This document shows, in pieces, positions 9,565-18,659 of a stretch of 64,000 nt of DNA. This DNA is from Chloroflexales bacterium ZM16-3. Its GTDB lineage: Bacteria; Chloroflexota; Chloroflexia; Chloroflexales; Chloroflexaceae. How positions within the stretch are numbered: position 1 is the stretch's first letter; every line of letters begins with the position of its first letter. The stretch lies in assembly GCA_004138175.2 (NCBI GenBank), contig RYFE02000007.1:113743-177742 (forward strand), in the 5' to 3' direction. The notes beneath the pieces were generated by a model, which saw nothing but the letters and a program-made list of their open reading frames with translations, did no database searches and was not told where the DNA came from. Made by a program: the position numbers and the translations under genes.

Positions 9565-10800
9565 ATGGCCCAGACATTCCACGTCCCCGCGCCTCAGGAG
9601 ATCACCGGGCCGGCGCTGGCGGGCAAGACCGATACGATGGTGCTGAATATGGGGCCGCACCACCCGAGCACCCACGGTGTCCTGCGCCTTGTGCTGGAGC
9701 TCGATGGCGAGACGGTGCTGAATGTCGCCCCGGATATTGGCTTCCTGCACACCGGCATTGAGAAGACGATGGAGAGCAAGACCTACCAGAAGGCGGTGGT
9801 GCTCACCGACCGGATGGACTACCTTGCGCCGCTCTCCAATAACCTTTGCTACGCTCTGGCGATTGAGAAGCTGATGCAGGTGGAGGTGCCCGAGCGCGCC
9901 CAGGTTGTGCGGGTGATGCTCACTGAGCTCCAGCGCGTCTCGTCGCACCTGGTCTGGCTGGCCACCCACGCCCTCGACCTGGCGGCGATGAGCGTCTTCC
10001 TCTACGCCTTCCGCGAGCGCGAGCAGATCCTTGACCTGTTCGAGATGGTATCTGGCGCGCGCATGATGACGAGCTACTTTCGGGTGGGCGGCCTGGCCTA
10101 CCCGCTGCCGGCCGACTTCTTGCCCACGGCGGCGGCCTGTATCGAGAGCCTCGGCCCGCGCATCGACGAGTATGAGGATCTGCTGACGAATAACCCGCTC
10201 TGGCTGGAGCGCACCGTCGATGTGGGCGTGATCGACGCCGAGGCCGCCGTGGCCTATGGCCTGAGCGGGGCAAACCTGCGCGCCTCCGGCGTCAACTACG
10301 ACGTGCGCACGATGACGCCCTACTCGGGATACGAGACCTACACCTTCGATGTGCCCCTCGGCCGCAATGGCGACACCTTCGACCGCTACCAGGTGCGCAT
10401 GGCCGAGATGCGCGAGAGCCTGAAGATCGCCCGCCAGGCATGGCAGCGCCTGGGCGAGCTTGGCCCCGGCCCGATCATGACCGACGACCGCAAGGTGGCC
10501 CCGCCGCCGAAGGAGGAGATCACGCACAGCATGGAGTCGCTCATCCACCACTTTAAGCTGTGGACTGAGGGCTACAAGCCGCCGCGCGGCGATGTGTATG
10601 TGAGCGTCGAGTCGCCGCGCGGCGCCCTGGGCTGCTACTTGGTGAGCGACGGCAGCCCGAAGCCCTGGCGCGTCCACTTTCGCGCGCCGTCGTTTGTGAA
10701 CCTCCAGGGGCTGGCCCATATGGCCAGGGGCCGCCTGGTGGCCGACCTGATCGCCCTGACCGCCAGCCTCGACCCGGTGCTGGGAGAAGTGGATCGGTAA
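9565..10800 (+). CDS. nuoD: NADH-quinone oxidoreductase subunit D
   Basis: This 411-residue subunit is the 49-kDa homologue of the [NiFe]-hydrogenase large subunit and forms the quinone pocket with NuoB. Family marks are NMGPHHPSTHGVLRLVLELD near the N-terminus (quinone-site His), IGFLHTGIEK, YLAPLSNNLCYALAIEKL and the C-terminal ESPRGALGCYLVSDGSPKP followed by RAPSFVNLQGL. ATG 9565 (MAQTFHVP) is chosen since the upstream extension of the frame runs through the palindrome and nuoC. Confidence 0.95.
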   Translation: MAQTFHVPAPQEITGPALAGKTDTMVLNMGPHHPSTHGVLRLVLELDGETVLNVAPDIGFLHTGIEKTMESKTYQKAVVLTDRMDYLAPLSNNLCYALAIEKLMQVEVPERAQVVRVMLTELQRVSSHLVWLATHALDLAAMSVFLYAFREREQILDLFEMVSGARMMTSYFRVGGLAYPLPADFLPTAAACIESLGPRIDEYEDLLTNNPLWLERTVDVGVIDAEAAVAYGLSGANLRASGVNYDVRTMTPYSGYETYTFDVPLGRNGDTFDRYQVRMAEMRESLKIARQAWQRLGELGPGPIMTDDRKVAPPPKEEITHSMESLIHHFKLWTEGYKPPRGDVYVSVESPRGALGCYLVSDGSPKPWRVHFRAPSFVNLQGLAHMARGRLVADLIALTASLDPVLGEVDR

Positions 10801-10803
10801 ATT

Positions 10804-10841
10804 GCACCGTAGGGACGCAGCGCGCTGCGTCCCTACGGTGC
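10804..10841. repeat. 38-bp perfect palindrome in nuoD-nuoE gap (family C)
   Basis: Two 19-base arms (gcaccgtagggacgcagcg and complement) meet with no loop, directly after the nuoD stop. Confidence 0.9.
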
Positions 10842-10863
10842 TGGGATGATCTGAGATAGGCAT

Positions 10864-11739
10864 ATGCTGCTAGATACGCACACATCCGAGATCGAGGCCA
10901 TCCTCGGTCGCTACGCCAGCAAGCGCAGCGCGGTGCTGCCGCTGCTCTATATCGCCCAGGATAGCTACGGCCACCTGACGGACAAGGCGATCCGCGAGGT
11001 GGCGACCATCCTCGACATGCCCCACACCGATGTCTACGAGGTGGTGGGCTTCTACACGCTCTTCTACAACAAGCCGATGGGCGCGTGGGTGCTCCAGGTC
11101 TGCGACGATGTGCCCTGCTGCTACCTGGGCGCGGAGGAGCTGATCACGGCGCTGAAGGATACGCTGGGCATTGTCGAGGAGCAGACGACCGGCGACGGCC
11201 TGTTCACGCTCCAGCGGGTGAAGTGCCTGGCCGCCTGCAACCGCGCCCCGGTGCTCCAGGCCAACCTCGACTATGTGTACGAAGTGACGCCCGCGCGGGT
11301 CGGCGCGCTGCTGGACAGCCTGCGCTCCCGCGTCGCCGAGGCCAAGCAGCGCGGGGTCTCCGGGCGCTTCGCCGAGGACTACGCCTTCGGCCCCGATGGT
11401 GCCCTCGTACAGATCGAGCGCCCGGCGGAGACCGTGGCCGCGCCCGCTGCGCCGGTGGCTGAGGAGGTCGCGCTGGTCGCTGAGGAGGTCGCGCTGGTGG
11501 CTGAAGAGGTCGCGTCGGTCGCTGAGGAGGTCGCGTCGGTCGCTGAAGAGGCCCAGGCCCAGGCTGAGGAGGCATCGCCCACCCAGCTCGCGCCCGACGG
11601 CTCGCCCGCCGGCGAGATGCCTAAGCCTGAGACGGTGACAGGCGGCGATGCCATCCCGGCACACGCCGCCCAGCAGGAGCCGCCTGCGGAGCCATCCGAG
11701 GAGAAGCCCGCTCAGGCTGGCGATCGCTCGCCCCTGTAG
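10864..11739 (+). CDS. nuoE: NADH-quinone oxidoreductase subunit E with long acidic C-terminal tail
   Basis: This protein has 291 residues; usual NuoE proteins are near 160-170. Residues 1-165 are the thioredoxin-like [2Fe-2S] (N1a) domain with ligands C80, C85, C121 and C125 (VCDDVPC and CLAAC). Residues of about 185-291 form an Ala/Glu/Val/Pro-rich tail. The tail includes four to five copies of a 7-residue repeat (VAEEVAL or VAEEVAS, 21 bases each), then a Pro-rich stretch that looks disordered. The reading frame of the tail is intact up to the repeat before nuoF. The tail would project from the NADH-input tip of complex I; its role is unknown. Confidence 0.93.
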   Translation: MLLDTHTSEIEAILGRYASKRSAVLPLLYIAQDSYGHLTDKAIREVATILDMPHTDVYEVVGFYTLFYNKPMGAWVLQVCDDVPCCYLGAEELITALKDTLGIVEEQTTGDGLFTLQRVKCLAACNRAPVLQANLDYVYEVTPARVGALLDSLRSRVAEAKQRGVSGRFAEDYAFGPDGALVQIERPAETVAAPAAPVAEEVALVAEEVALVAEEVASVAEEVASVAEEAQAQAEEASPTQLAPDGSPAGEMPKPETVTGGDAIPAHAAQQEPPAEPSEEKPAQAGDRSPL

Positions 11740-11746
11740 TTCTGGC

Positions 11747-11780
11747 GCAATCTGCAATCTGCAATCTGCAATTCTAGATT
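11747..11780. repeat. Heptanucleotide repeat (caatctg) in nuoE-nuoF gap
   Basis: About four tandem copies of the 7-base unit caatctg/ttgcaga end 11 bases before the nuoF start. The same unit recurs at 17782, 20594, 25766, 28279, 30310, 31363 and 31548. Confidence 0.85.
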
Positions 11781-11791
11781 GGGAGCAACTC

Positions 11792-13051
11792 ATGGCCCTG
11801 ACAGAGCATGTTGTGATGCGGGAGCTGGACATCCCCGACATCGGTGACTTCGGCGTCTACCTGAAGCACGGCGGCTATGCGGCCTACCGCAGCGCGCTCA
11901 CCGAGAAGACGCCGGCCGATGTGGTGCAGATCGTGCGCGAGTCGGGGCTGCGCGGGCGCGGCGGCGCGGGCTTCCCCACCGGGGTGAAGTGGGGCTTCCT
12001 GCCCAAGGGCGTCTTCCCGCGCTACCTGCTCTGCAACTGCGATGAGAGCGAGCCCGGCACCTTCAATAATCACCAGATCATCGACAGGAACCCGCACCAG
12101 ATGATCGAGGGCGTGGCGATCTCGGCCTACGCGGTCGAGGCGCACACAGCCTTCATCTACGCGCGGGGCGAGTTCGCCGCCGCCGCCGTCACCCTGGAGC
12201 GGGCGGTATCTCAGGCGTATGCGGCCGGCTTTCTGGGCAAGAATATCCTCGGCAGCGGCTTCGACCTGGATGTGGTGGTCCACCGGGGCGCGGGGGCCTA
12301 CATCTGCGGCGAGGAGACGGCGCTGATGGAGTCGCTGGAGGGTAAGATCGGCCAGCCCCGGCTCAAGCCGCCCTTTCCCGCCGTGGCCGGGCTGTATGGC
12401 AAGCCGACGATCATCAATAATGTCGAGACGCTGACCAACGTACCGCGCATCCTGGAGAAGGGCGTGTCCTGGTACCGCACGTTCGGCACCGAGAAGAGCC
12501 CCGGCACCAAGTGCTTCTCGCTCTCTGGCCACGTCAACCGGCCCGGCAACTACGAGATCCCCTTCGGCCTGCCGCTGCGCGAGCTGATCTATAGCGACGA
12601 GTACGGCGGCGGCATGAAGGATGACCGCCCGGTGAAGATCGTCATCCCCGGCGGCGCATCGGCCCCCTGGCTGACTGGCGCGCAGCTTGACGTAACGATG
12701 GACTACGAAGGCGTGGCGGCGGCCGGGTCGATGCTCGGCTCGGGCGCGGTGATCGTGCTGAATGACACGGTGAAGGCGCCGCACCTGGCCTACAAGATGG
12801 ACGAGTTCTTTAAGCACGAGAGCTGCGGCAAGTGTACGCCCTGCCGCGAGGGCACCCACTGGCTGGTCAAGGTGCTGCACCGCCTGGCCGAGGAGGGCCA
12901 CGGCAGCGAGGATGACATCAAGACGCTGCACAGCATCTACACGCAGATGGCGGGCAACTGCTTCTGCCTGCTCGGCGAGAGCGCGGTGATGCCGATCAAG
13001 AGCGCGCTGAGGATCTTCCCGCAGGAGTTTGAAGAGATGGTGGTTCGGTAG
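11792..13051 (+). CDS. nuoF: NADH-quinone oxidoreductase subunit F (NADH/FMN site)
   Basis: This 419-residue subunit oxidises NADH through FMN. The Gly-rich FMN/NADH loop GRGGAGFPTGVKWGF is near residue 65, followed by CNCDESEPGTFNNHQI. The N3 [4Fe-4S] ligands are in HESCGKCTPCREGTHW near residue 350 plus the later Cys in MAGNCFCLLGE. ATG 11792 has a gggag site and starts just after the heptanucleotide repeat; the frame upstream is repeat-derived. Its TAG stop falls inside the next palindrome. Confidence 0.95.
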   Translation: MALTEHVVMRELDIPDIGDFGVYLKHGGYAAYRSALTEKTPADVVQIVRESGLRGRGGAGFPTGVKWGFLPKGVFPRYLLCNCDESEPGTFNNHQIIDRNPHQMIEGVAISAYAVEAHTAFIYARGEFAAAAVTLERAVSQAYAAGFLGKNILGSGFDLDVVVHRGAGAYICGEETALMESLEGKIGQPRLKPPFPAVAGLYGKPTIINNVETLTNVPRILEKGVSWYRTFGTEKSPGTKCFSLSGHVNRPGNYEIPFGLPLRELIYSDEYGGGMKDDRPVKIVIPGGASAPWLTGAQLDVTMDYEGVAAAGSMLGSGAVIVLNDTVKAPHLAYKMDEFFKHESCGKCTPCREGTHWLVKVLHRLAEEGHGSEDDIKTLHSIYTQMAGNCFCLLGESAVMPIKSALRIFPQEFEEMVVR

Positions 13052-13075
13052 GGGCGCATCACGATGCGCCCCTAC
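13048..13075. repeat. Palindrome in nuoF-nuoG gap containing the nuoF stop codon
   Basis: 13-base arms (gtaggggcgcatc and complement) flank a 2-base centre. The TAG of nuoF (13049-13051) is part of the left arm. Confidence 0.9.
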
Positions 13076-13094
13076 GAGGATATGGAATGACGAT

Positions 13095-15866
13095 ATGCCC
13101 GATATAACCCTTACTGTCGACGGCGTGACGGTCACGGTGCCCGCCGGGACAAATATTGTCGATGCGGCGCGCGTGGTCAACACCGCGATCCCGGTCTTCT
13201 GCTACCACCCGCGCCTCAAGCCGGCCGGTATGTGCCGCATGTGTCTGGTGCAGGTCGGCACGCCCCGGATCGACCCGTCCACCCGCCAGGTGGTGCTGGG
13301 CGAGGATGGCAGGCCGGTGATCGCCATGATGCCGAAGCTCCAGACCGGCTGCACCACGCCGGTGAGCGAGGGCATGGTGGTGAAGACGGTGACTGACGAG
13401 GTGAAGGCCGCCCAGCGCGGCGTGCTGGAGTTCCTGCTCACCTCGCACCCGCTCGACTGCCCGGTGTGCGATAAGGGCGGCGAGTGCCCGTTGCAGAACC
13501 TGACGATGGGCTGGGGGCCGGGTGTCTCGCGCTTCGACTATAACGATAAGGTTCACTTTGAGAAGCCGGTGGCCCTGGGCGATCTGATCTACCTCGACCG
13601 CGAGCGCTGCATCCTCTGCGCGCGCTGCGTGCGCTTCCAGGACGAGGTGGCCGATGACCAGGTGCTCGGCTTCGATAACCGGGGCCGCAACTGGATGATT
13701 ATCTCGAAGAGCGACCCGCCCTTCGACAGCAAGTTCTCGGGCAACACCACCGATATCTGTCCGGTGGGCGCGCTGACTAGCAGCGACTTCCGCTTTAAGG
13801 CGCGGGTCTGGGAGCTACAGAGCAAGCCGGTGGTCTGCACGCTCTGCCCGGTGGGCTGCAACATCAGCCTGGACATGCGCCACGATAAGCTCATGCGGGT
13901 GATGCCGCGCGAGAACGCGGCGGTAAATGATATCTGGATCTGCGACAAGGGCCGCTTTGGGCACCGCTTTATCGAGAGCGCCGAGCGCCTGACCACGCCG
14001 CTTGTCCGCCGGGGCGGCAGGCTGGAGCCAGCGAGCTGGGCCGAGGCGACCGCGCTGGTGGCCGGGAAGCTGGCGGCCATTCAGGCGAAGGCTGGCGGCG
14101 CGGCGATCGGCGGGCTGGCCTCGCCCCGCCTGAGCAATGAGGATCTCTACGCCTTCCAGAAGCTCTTCCGCGAGCAGCTGGGCAGCAACAACCTCGACCA
14201 CAGCATCGGCGCGCCTGGCGAAACCGCCGCCGATGACCTGGGCGGCACGCTGGGCGTGGGCCGAGGCACCAACCTGATGGAGCTTGGCAAGGGCGCGGCG
14301 GTGCTGGTGGTGGGGGCCGACCCCGAGGAGGAGGCTCCTGTCTATATGCTGCGCCTGCGCGGGATCGCCCAGCGCGGCGGCGCGCTGATGGTGGCCGGGC
14401 TGCGCCCGACCAAGCTGGAGCGCTCGGCGACCAGTCGGCTGCGCTACCGGGCTGGCGGCGAGCTGATGTTTGTGCGCGGATTGCTCAAGGCGGTCTATGA
14501 GGCGACGGGCACCACACGGCTGGCGGTGCGCAACAGCGGGCTGGACGAGCTGCGCGCGATGCTCAACAAGCTGAGCCTGGCCGATGCGTCCGCCGCCTGC
14601 GGGGTGAGCGAGCAGGATCTGCGGGCCACGGCGAAGGCGTTCCTGGAGGCCGACCACGGAATCATCGTCTACGGGGCCGAGGCCCGCTCGGTCGGCCCGG
14701 CGCTGACCCAGGATCTGGCCGCGCTGGCCATGCTCGCCGGCAAAGCCGGCAGGGCCAACAGCGGGCTGATCGCCCTGCTGCCCGGCGGCAACAGCCGGGG
14801 CGCGCTGGATATGGGGTTGCGCCCGGACGCGCGCCCCGGCTATGCCGTTTCGGCCAGCCGCGGCCTGGGCGCGCGCGAGATGTGGCCCGCCGCCAGCGGG
14901 CACCACCTGCGCGCCCTCTGGATCGCCGGGCTCGACCCGGCCGCCAGCCTGCCCGCCGCCCGCGCCGCCATCGATGCCGCCGAGTTTGTGGTGGTGCAGG
15001 ATATGTTCCTCAGCGCGACGGCGCAGCTGGCCGATGTGGTGCTGCCGGCGGCCAGCGTGGCCGAGCGCGAGGGAACCTACACCAACGCCGAGCGGCGCGT
15101 CCAGCGCTCGCGCCAGGCCGCCCACCCGGTCGGCGAGAGCCGCCCCGACTGGAAGATCGTCCAGGGCGTGGGCCAGGCGCTGGCCGAGATGACGATCACA
15201 AAAGATGCGAGATCGGCGAGGGACGCGAACGCGAAGGGCGCGAAGTCTGCGAAGGGCGCTAAGGATGTCGCGGTGGCGGTGGCCGATGCTTCGCGCTGGG
15301 ACTACCTGACCGCCGGGGATCTGGCCGCCGAGATCGCCGCGCGCGTGCCGGGCTACGCCGGGATCACCTACGCGGCCCTGGCCGCCACCGGCAGCGGCGG
15401 AACCTGGGGCCGCCAGGCGAACGAGGCGATCTACTACGACGGCACGAACTACGAGAACAGCGAGGGCGTCGGCATCCAGTGCCCGTCGCTGGCCGAGCAG
15501 GCGACGAAGACGGCCTTCAGCCTGGCCCCGCGCCCCGCGCCGGCCACAGCCGCCACCGCCGAGCGCCCGCTGCTGCTGCTGGCCCAGCCCCTGGCCTACG
15601 ACGGCGACCCGCTGCTGCGCGGCGGCAAGCTGGCGGCCCACGTGCCAGCCGCCTATGTGGCGCTGAGCCAGGATGACGCCGCGCGCCAGAACATCCGCGC
15701 TGGCGATATGCTGCGCCTGGTCTCCTCCGCCGGTGAGCTTAGCCTGCCCGCCCGCGTCGTGGCCGACCTCCCCCAGGGCGTCGTGCTCGTCCCGGCCAAC
15801 CTGCCCGACGCCGACCTGGCCGCCGTGCAGACCGGCCCGCGCACGTATGTGATGATTGTAACGTAG
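13095..15866 (+). CDS. nuoG: NADH-quinone oxidoreductase subunit G
   Basis: This 923-residue subunit has the N-terminal [2Fe-2S] ligands (CYHPRLKPAGMCRMC and GCTTP), the His-ligated N5 site (SHPLDCPVCDKGGECPLQ), the N4 region (CILCARC...DICPVGAL) and the additional N7 set CTLCPVGC with a later WICDKGRF Cys. N7 is found only in some bacteria. The rest is a molybdopterin-oxidoreductase-like domain without Mo-ligand evidence. Residues of about 703-727 form a Lys/Ala/Asp low-complexity insert (KDARSARDANAKGAKSAKG) encoded by an imperfect short repeat. ATG 13095 follows ggaatga. Confidence 0.94.
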   Translation: MPDITLTVDGVTVTVPAGTNIVDAARVVNTAIPVFCYHPRLKPAGMCRMCLVQVGTPRIDPSTRQVVLGEDGRPVIAMMPKLQTGCTTPVSEGMVVKTVTDEVKAAQRGVLEFLLTSHPLDCPVCDKGGECPLQNLTMGWGPGVSRFDYNDKVHFEKPVALGDLIYLDRERCILCARCVRFQDEVADDQVLGFDNRGRNWMIISKSDPPFDSKFSGNTTDICPVGALTSSDFRFKARVWELQSKPVVCTLCPVGCNISLDMRHDKLMRVMPRENAAVNDIWICDKGRFGHRFIESAERLTTPLVRRGGRLEPASWAEATALVAGKLAAIQAKAGGAAIGGLASPRLSNEDLYAFQKLFREQLGSNNLDHSIGAPGETAADDLGGTLGVGRGTNLMELGKGAAVLVVGADPEEEAPVYMLRLRGIAQRGGALMVAGLRPTKLERSATSRLRYRAGGELMFVRGLLKAVYEATGTTRLAVRNSGLDELRAMLNKLSLADASAACGVSEQDLRATAKAFLEADHGIIVYGAEARSVGPALTQDLAALAMLAGKAGRANSGLIALLPGGNSRGALDMGLRPDARPGYAVSASRGLGAREMWPAASGHHLRALWIAGLDPAASLPAARAAIDAAEFVVVQDMFLSATAQLADVVLPAASVAEREGTYTNAERRVQRSRQAAHPVGESRPDWKIVQGVGQALAEMTITKDARSARDANAKGAKSAKGAKDVAVAVADASRWDYLTAGDLAAEIAARVPGYAGITYAALAATGSGGTWGRQANEAIYYDGTNYENSEGVGIQCPSLAEQATKTAFSLAPRPAPATAATAERPLLLLAQPLAYDGDPLLRGGKLAAHVPAAYVALSQDDAARQNIRAGDMLRLVSSAGELSLPARVVADLPQGVVLVPANLPDADLAAVQTGPRTYVMIVT

Positions 15867-15908
15867 AGACGCCCCGGTGGGGCGTCTTAGACGCCCCGCC
15901 GGGGCGTC
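15867..15908. repeat. Twin hairpins in nuoG-nuoH gap
   Basis: Two tandem hairpins share the stem gacgcccc/ggggcgtc with loops ggt and gcc, separated by TTA. They start one base after the nuoG stop. The same stem appears in frame inside the gene at 53520-55544. Confidence 0.85.
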
Positions 15909-15925
15909 GCTACAACGGGAAACAT

Positions 15926-17125
15926 ATGGACCTGCTCATTCTGGTCATCCAATGCTTCGTGATTACCCTGGCGGTGACGGGCGGCTTCGCCTACCTGACG
16001 CTGTTCGAGCGGCGGGTGCTGGCCCGCCTCCAGAACCGCGTCGGGCCGAACCGGGCCGGGCCGAACGGCTTCCTCCAGCCGATCGCCGACGCCGTGAAGC
16101 TGTTCTTCAAAGAGGACATCGTGCCCTCGCGCGCCGACAAGTGGGTCTACCTGGTGGCCCCGGCGATGGCGGTGATCCCGGCGCTGATCATCTGGGCGGT
16201 GATCCCCTTCGGCTGCCTGAATATCAACTGGGACTACGCGGCCTGCTTCAACCAGAGCGGGGCTGGCCTGCACAATATCCTCCAGATCGCCGACATCGAT
16301 GTGGGCGTGCTCTACCTGCTGGCGATCACCAGCATCGGCGTGTACGGGATCACCCTGGCGGGCTGGGCCAGCAACAGCAAGTACTCGATGCTCGGCAGCA
16401 TCCGCTCGTCGGCCCAGCTGATCTCCTACGAGCTGGCCCTGGGCTGCGCGGTGCTCAGCGTGGTGATGACCTACGGCACCTTCAGCACGCGCCTGATCGT
16501 GCTCCAGCAGGGCGGCCTCTGGGGCGTGGTGCCGCAGATCCTGGGCTTTTCGCTCTTCCTGGTGGCCTCGACGGCTGAGGTGGTGCGCGCGCCCTTCGAC
16601 CTGGTGGAGGCCGAGCAGGAGCTGGCTGGCGGCTACACCACCGAGTACGGCTCGATGAAGTTCGCCCTCTTCTTTATGGCCGAGTACATCAAGCTGATCG
16701 CGGTCAGCGCCATCGCCGTGACCTTCTTCTTCGGCGGCTGGCGATTCCCCGGCCTGGAGACGCTCGGCAGGGGGATGACCGAGCTGGCTGGCCCGGTGGT
16801 CGGCGCCCTGGTGATGGGCATCGTCTCGCTGGCCGCCTTCTTGCTGAAAGTGCTCTTCTTCCTATTCCTCTCAGTCTGGGTGCGCGCATCCTGGCCGCGC
16901 ATGCGCTACGACCGGCTGATGACTTTCGGCTGGAAGTGGCTGCTGCCGCTCGGCCTGCTGAACATTGTCTATACCGCCGTGGTCTTTGTGCTGGTGCCGG
17001 GTCAGGCGGTGGCCTCGGTGGTGCTCTGCGGGGTCGGCCTGATCACCATGGGCGTGGCGGCCGGGCTGAGCCGCTCGGCTAGGCCCGCCGGGATCGTGAA
17101 GGCGGCGCGGGTCTCGGGGGATTAG
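15926..17125 (+). CDS. nuoH: NADH-quinone oxidoreductase subunit H
   Basis: This 399-residue membrane subunit has about eight helices and joins the peripheral arm to the proton-pumping arm. Diagnostic segments are FERRVLARLQNRVGPNRAGP (first loop), ADAVKLFFKEDIVP, and the quinone-entry loop APFDLVEAEQELAGGYTTEY followed by GSMKFALFFMAEYIK. All invariant Glu/Arg positions I know in these loops are present. It lies between a twin hairpin and a long hairpin repeat. Confidence 0.95.
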   Translation: MDLLILVIQCFVITLAVTGGFAYLTLFERRVLARLQNRVGPNRAGPNGFLQPIADAVKLFFKEDIVPSRADKWVYLVAPAMAVIPALIIWAVIPFGCLNINWDYAACFNQSGAGLHNILQIADIDVGVLYLLAITSIGVYGITLAGWASNSKYSMLGSIRSSAQLISYELALGCAVLSVVMTYGTFSTRLIVLQQGGLWGVVPQILGFSLFLVASTAEVVRAPFDLVEAEQELAGGYTTEYGSMKFALFFMAEYIKLIAVSAIAVTFFFGGWRFPGLETLGRGMTELAGPVVGALVMGIVSLAAFLLKVLFFLFLSVWVRASWPRMRYDRLMTFGWKWLLPLGLLNIVYTAVVFVLVPGQAVASVVLCGVGLITMGVAAGLSRSARPAGIVKAARVSGD

Positions 17126-17137
17126 CTAGTATCGAAA

Positions 17138-17245
17138 CCCTCACCCCCCAGCCCCCTCTCCCTGAACGGGAGAGGGGGGGCATTCCTCGTCAGGAAGCGC
17201 AATACTCCCCTCTCCCCTTGAGGGAGAGGGGCTGGGGGTGAGGGG
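17138..17245. repeat. Long hairpin repeat (family D) in nuoH-nuoI gap
   Basis: ccctcaccccccagccccct at the left faces its complement near 17220-17244, with an inner nested stem of ctctccc/gggagag. A second copy sits at 22275-22355. Similar ccctcacccc elements are widespread in bacterial genomes. Confidence 0.85.
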
Positions 17246-17283
17246 GCAGCGGGTAAAGGCGATACCGCCAAAGGATAACTCTT

Positions 17284-17781
17284 ATGCTCGGTAAACTGTT
17301 TAAGGGATTGCGGACAACCCTGCGCTACCTGTTCCGCCAGCCGGTGACGGTGCAGTACCCAGAGGTGAAGCGCCCGGTGCGCGAGCGCTTCCGTGGGCGT
17401 CACGAGCTGAAGCGCTTCGCAAACGGCCAGGAGCGCTGCATCGGCTGCTCGCTCTGCGCGGCCGCCTGCCCCGCCGACGCGATCCTGGTGGTGCCGGCCG
17501 AGAACGACCCGGCGCAGCCAACCTCGCCCGGCGAGCGCTACGCCGCCACCTACGAGATCAACCTGCTGCGCTGCATCTTCTGCGGCTACTGCGAGGACGC
17601 CTGCCCGACGAACGCAATCGTCCTTGAGCACCAGTACGAGATCTCGTTCTACGACCGCAAGGCATCGATCTACACCAAGGATATGCTGCTGGTGCCGAAG
17701 GATCAGGGCCACGGCGAGATCCCGCCGCTGCTCCAGCAGCTGAACCGCCGCCCTAGCCCGCCCGCGCAGATTGATTTGTAA
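17284..17781 (+). CDS. nuoI: NADH-quinone oxidoreductase subunit I (2x [4Fe-4S])
   Basis: This 165-residue ferredoxin-like subunit carries clusters N6a and N6b. The two ligand sets are CIGCSLCAAACP and CIFCGYCEDACP. N-terminal residues (RTTLRYLFRQPVTVQYPE) match the amphipathic NuoI start that lies on the membrane near NuoH. It precedes nuoJ with a 47-base gap filled by a heptanucleotide repeat. Confidence 0.95.
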   Translation: MLGKLFKGLRTTLRYLFRQPVTVQYPEVKRPVRERFRGRHELKRFANGQERCIGCSLCAAACPADAILVVPAENDPAQPTSPGERYAATYEINLLRCIFCGYCEDACPTNAIVLEHQYEISFYDRKASIYTKDMLLVPKDQGHGEIPPLLQQLNRRPSPPAQIDL

Positions 17782-17830
17782 TTGTAGATTGCCGATTGCA
17801 GATTTAAATCGGCAATCGGCAATCTGCAAT
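17782..17830. repeat. Inverted heptanucleotide repeats in nuoI-nuoJ gap
   Basis: Units of attgcag/attgccg on the left face complementary caatcgg/caatctg units on the right around a central tttaaat, so the gap can fold as one long hairpin. Confidence 0.85.
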
Positions 17831-17840
17831 GGAAGACGCT

Positions 17841-18350
17841 ATGGATCTTATTCTCTTCATCATCACCGGGGCGATCGCCCTGATCGGCGCGGGGGCCATG
17901 CTTATCTCGCGCAATGCGGTACATAGCGCCCTGTTTCTGCTGATGAACTTCGGCGCGATCGCCGTGCTGTTCCTGCTGCTCCAATCGCCCTTCCTGTTCA
18001 CCATCCAGCTCACAGTTTACGCCGGCGCGATCATGGTGCTGTTCCTATTTGTGGTGATGCTGCTGGGTGCCGAGCAGGTCGAGAATGCCACGCCCGACCG
18101 GCTGGCCTGGTCGCGCCCGCTAGCGATGGCGCTGGGCTTGGCCCTGCTGGCGGTGGCCGGCGTGGTGGCCCTGCGCACCCCATCCGCAGCCGTGCCCGAC
18201 AGCGCGCAGGCGCTGGGCTTTGGCGAGCCCTCCCAGCTCGGCAAGCTGCTCTTCACCGACTACCTGCTGCCCTTCGAGATCACCGGGGTCATCCTGCTGG
18301 TGGCGGTGATCGGCGTGGTGGTGCTCAACCAGCGTGGGAGGAAGCTGTAG
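17841..18350 (+). CDS. nuoJ: NADH-quinone oxidoreductase subunit J
   Basis: This 169-residue protein has five membrane helices. The third-helix segment [18 protein letters not shown] is the conserved NuoJ signature around the pi-bulge, and [20 protein letters not shown] is also typical. I use ATG 17841 because ggaag lies 5 bases upstream of it; ATG 17829, four codons earlier, falls at the end of the repeat. The next gene starts 2 bases after the stop. Confidence 0.93.
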   Translation: MDLILFIITGAIALIGAGAMLISRNAVHSALFLLMNFGAIAVLFLLLQSPFLFTIQLTVYAGAIMVLFLFVVMLLGAEQVENATPDRLAWSRPLAMALGLALLAVAGVVALRTPSAAVPDSAQALGFGEPSQLGKLLFTDYLLPFEITGVILLVAVIGVVVLNQRGRKL

Positions 18351-18352
18351 CC

Positions 18353-18655
18353 ATGGTTCCTACGATCTACTATGTCCTGCTCAGCGCGGCCCTGTTCACC
18401 ATGGGCGTGCTGGGCGTGCTCATCCGGCGCAACGCGATGGTGGTGTTTATGTCGGTCGAGCTGATGCTCAACGCGGCCAACCTGGCGCTGGTGGCCTTCG
18501 CCCGCCAGCGCCTCACTGTCGAGGGCCAGGTGATCGTCTTCTTCGTGATCACGGTGGCCGCCGCCGAGGTGGCCGTTGGCCTAGCGGTGCTGGTGGCGAT
18601 CTTTCGCAGCAAAGGCACCGCCGATGTGGATGAGGTGAGTACCCTTAAAGGGTGA
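18353..18655 (+). CDS. nuoK: NADH-quinone oxidoreductase subunit K
   Basis: This 100-residue protein has three helices and is an MrpC-like antiporter-derived subunit. The two buried Glu residues of the proton path are in [13 protein letters not shown] and in [18 protein letters not shown]. It is tightly packed between nuoJ and nuoL with gaps of 2 and 4 bases, and no repeat is present at either junction. Confidence 0.95.
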   Translation: MVPTIYYVLLSAALFTMGVLGVLIRRNAMVVFMSVELMLNAANLALVAFARQRLTVEGQVIVFFVITVAAAEVAVGLAVLVAIFRSKGTADVDEVSTLKG

Positions 18656-18659
18656 AGCG

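Noticed and set aside
11774..13183. Minus-strand open frame opposite nuoF
   Set aside because: Shadow of nuoF without recognisable domains or ribosome-binding site.
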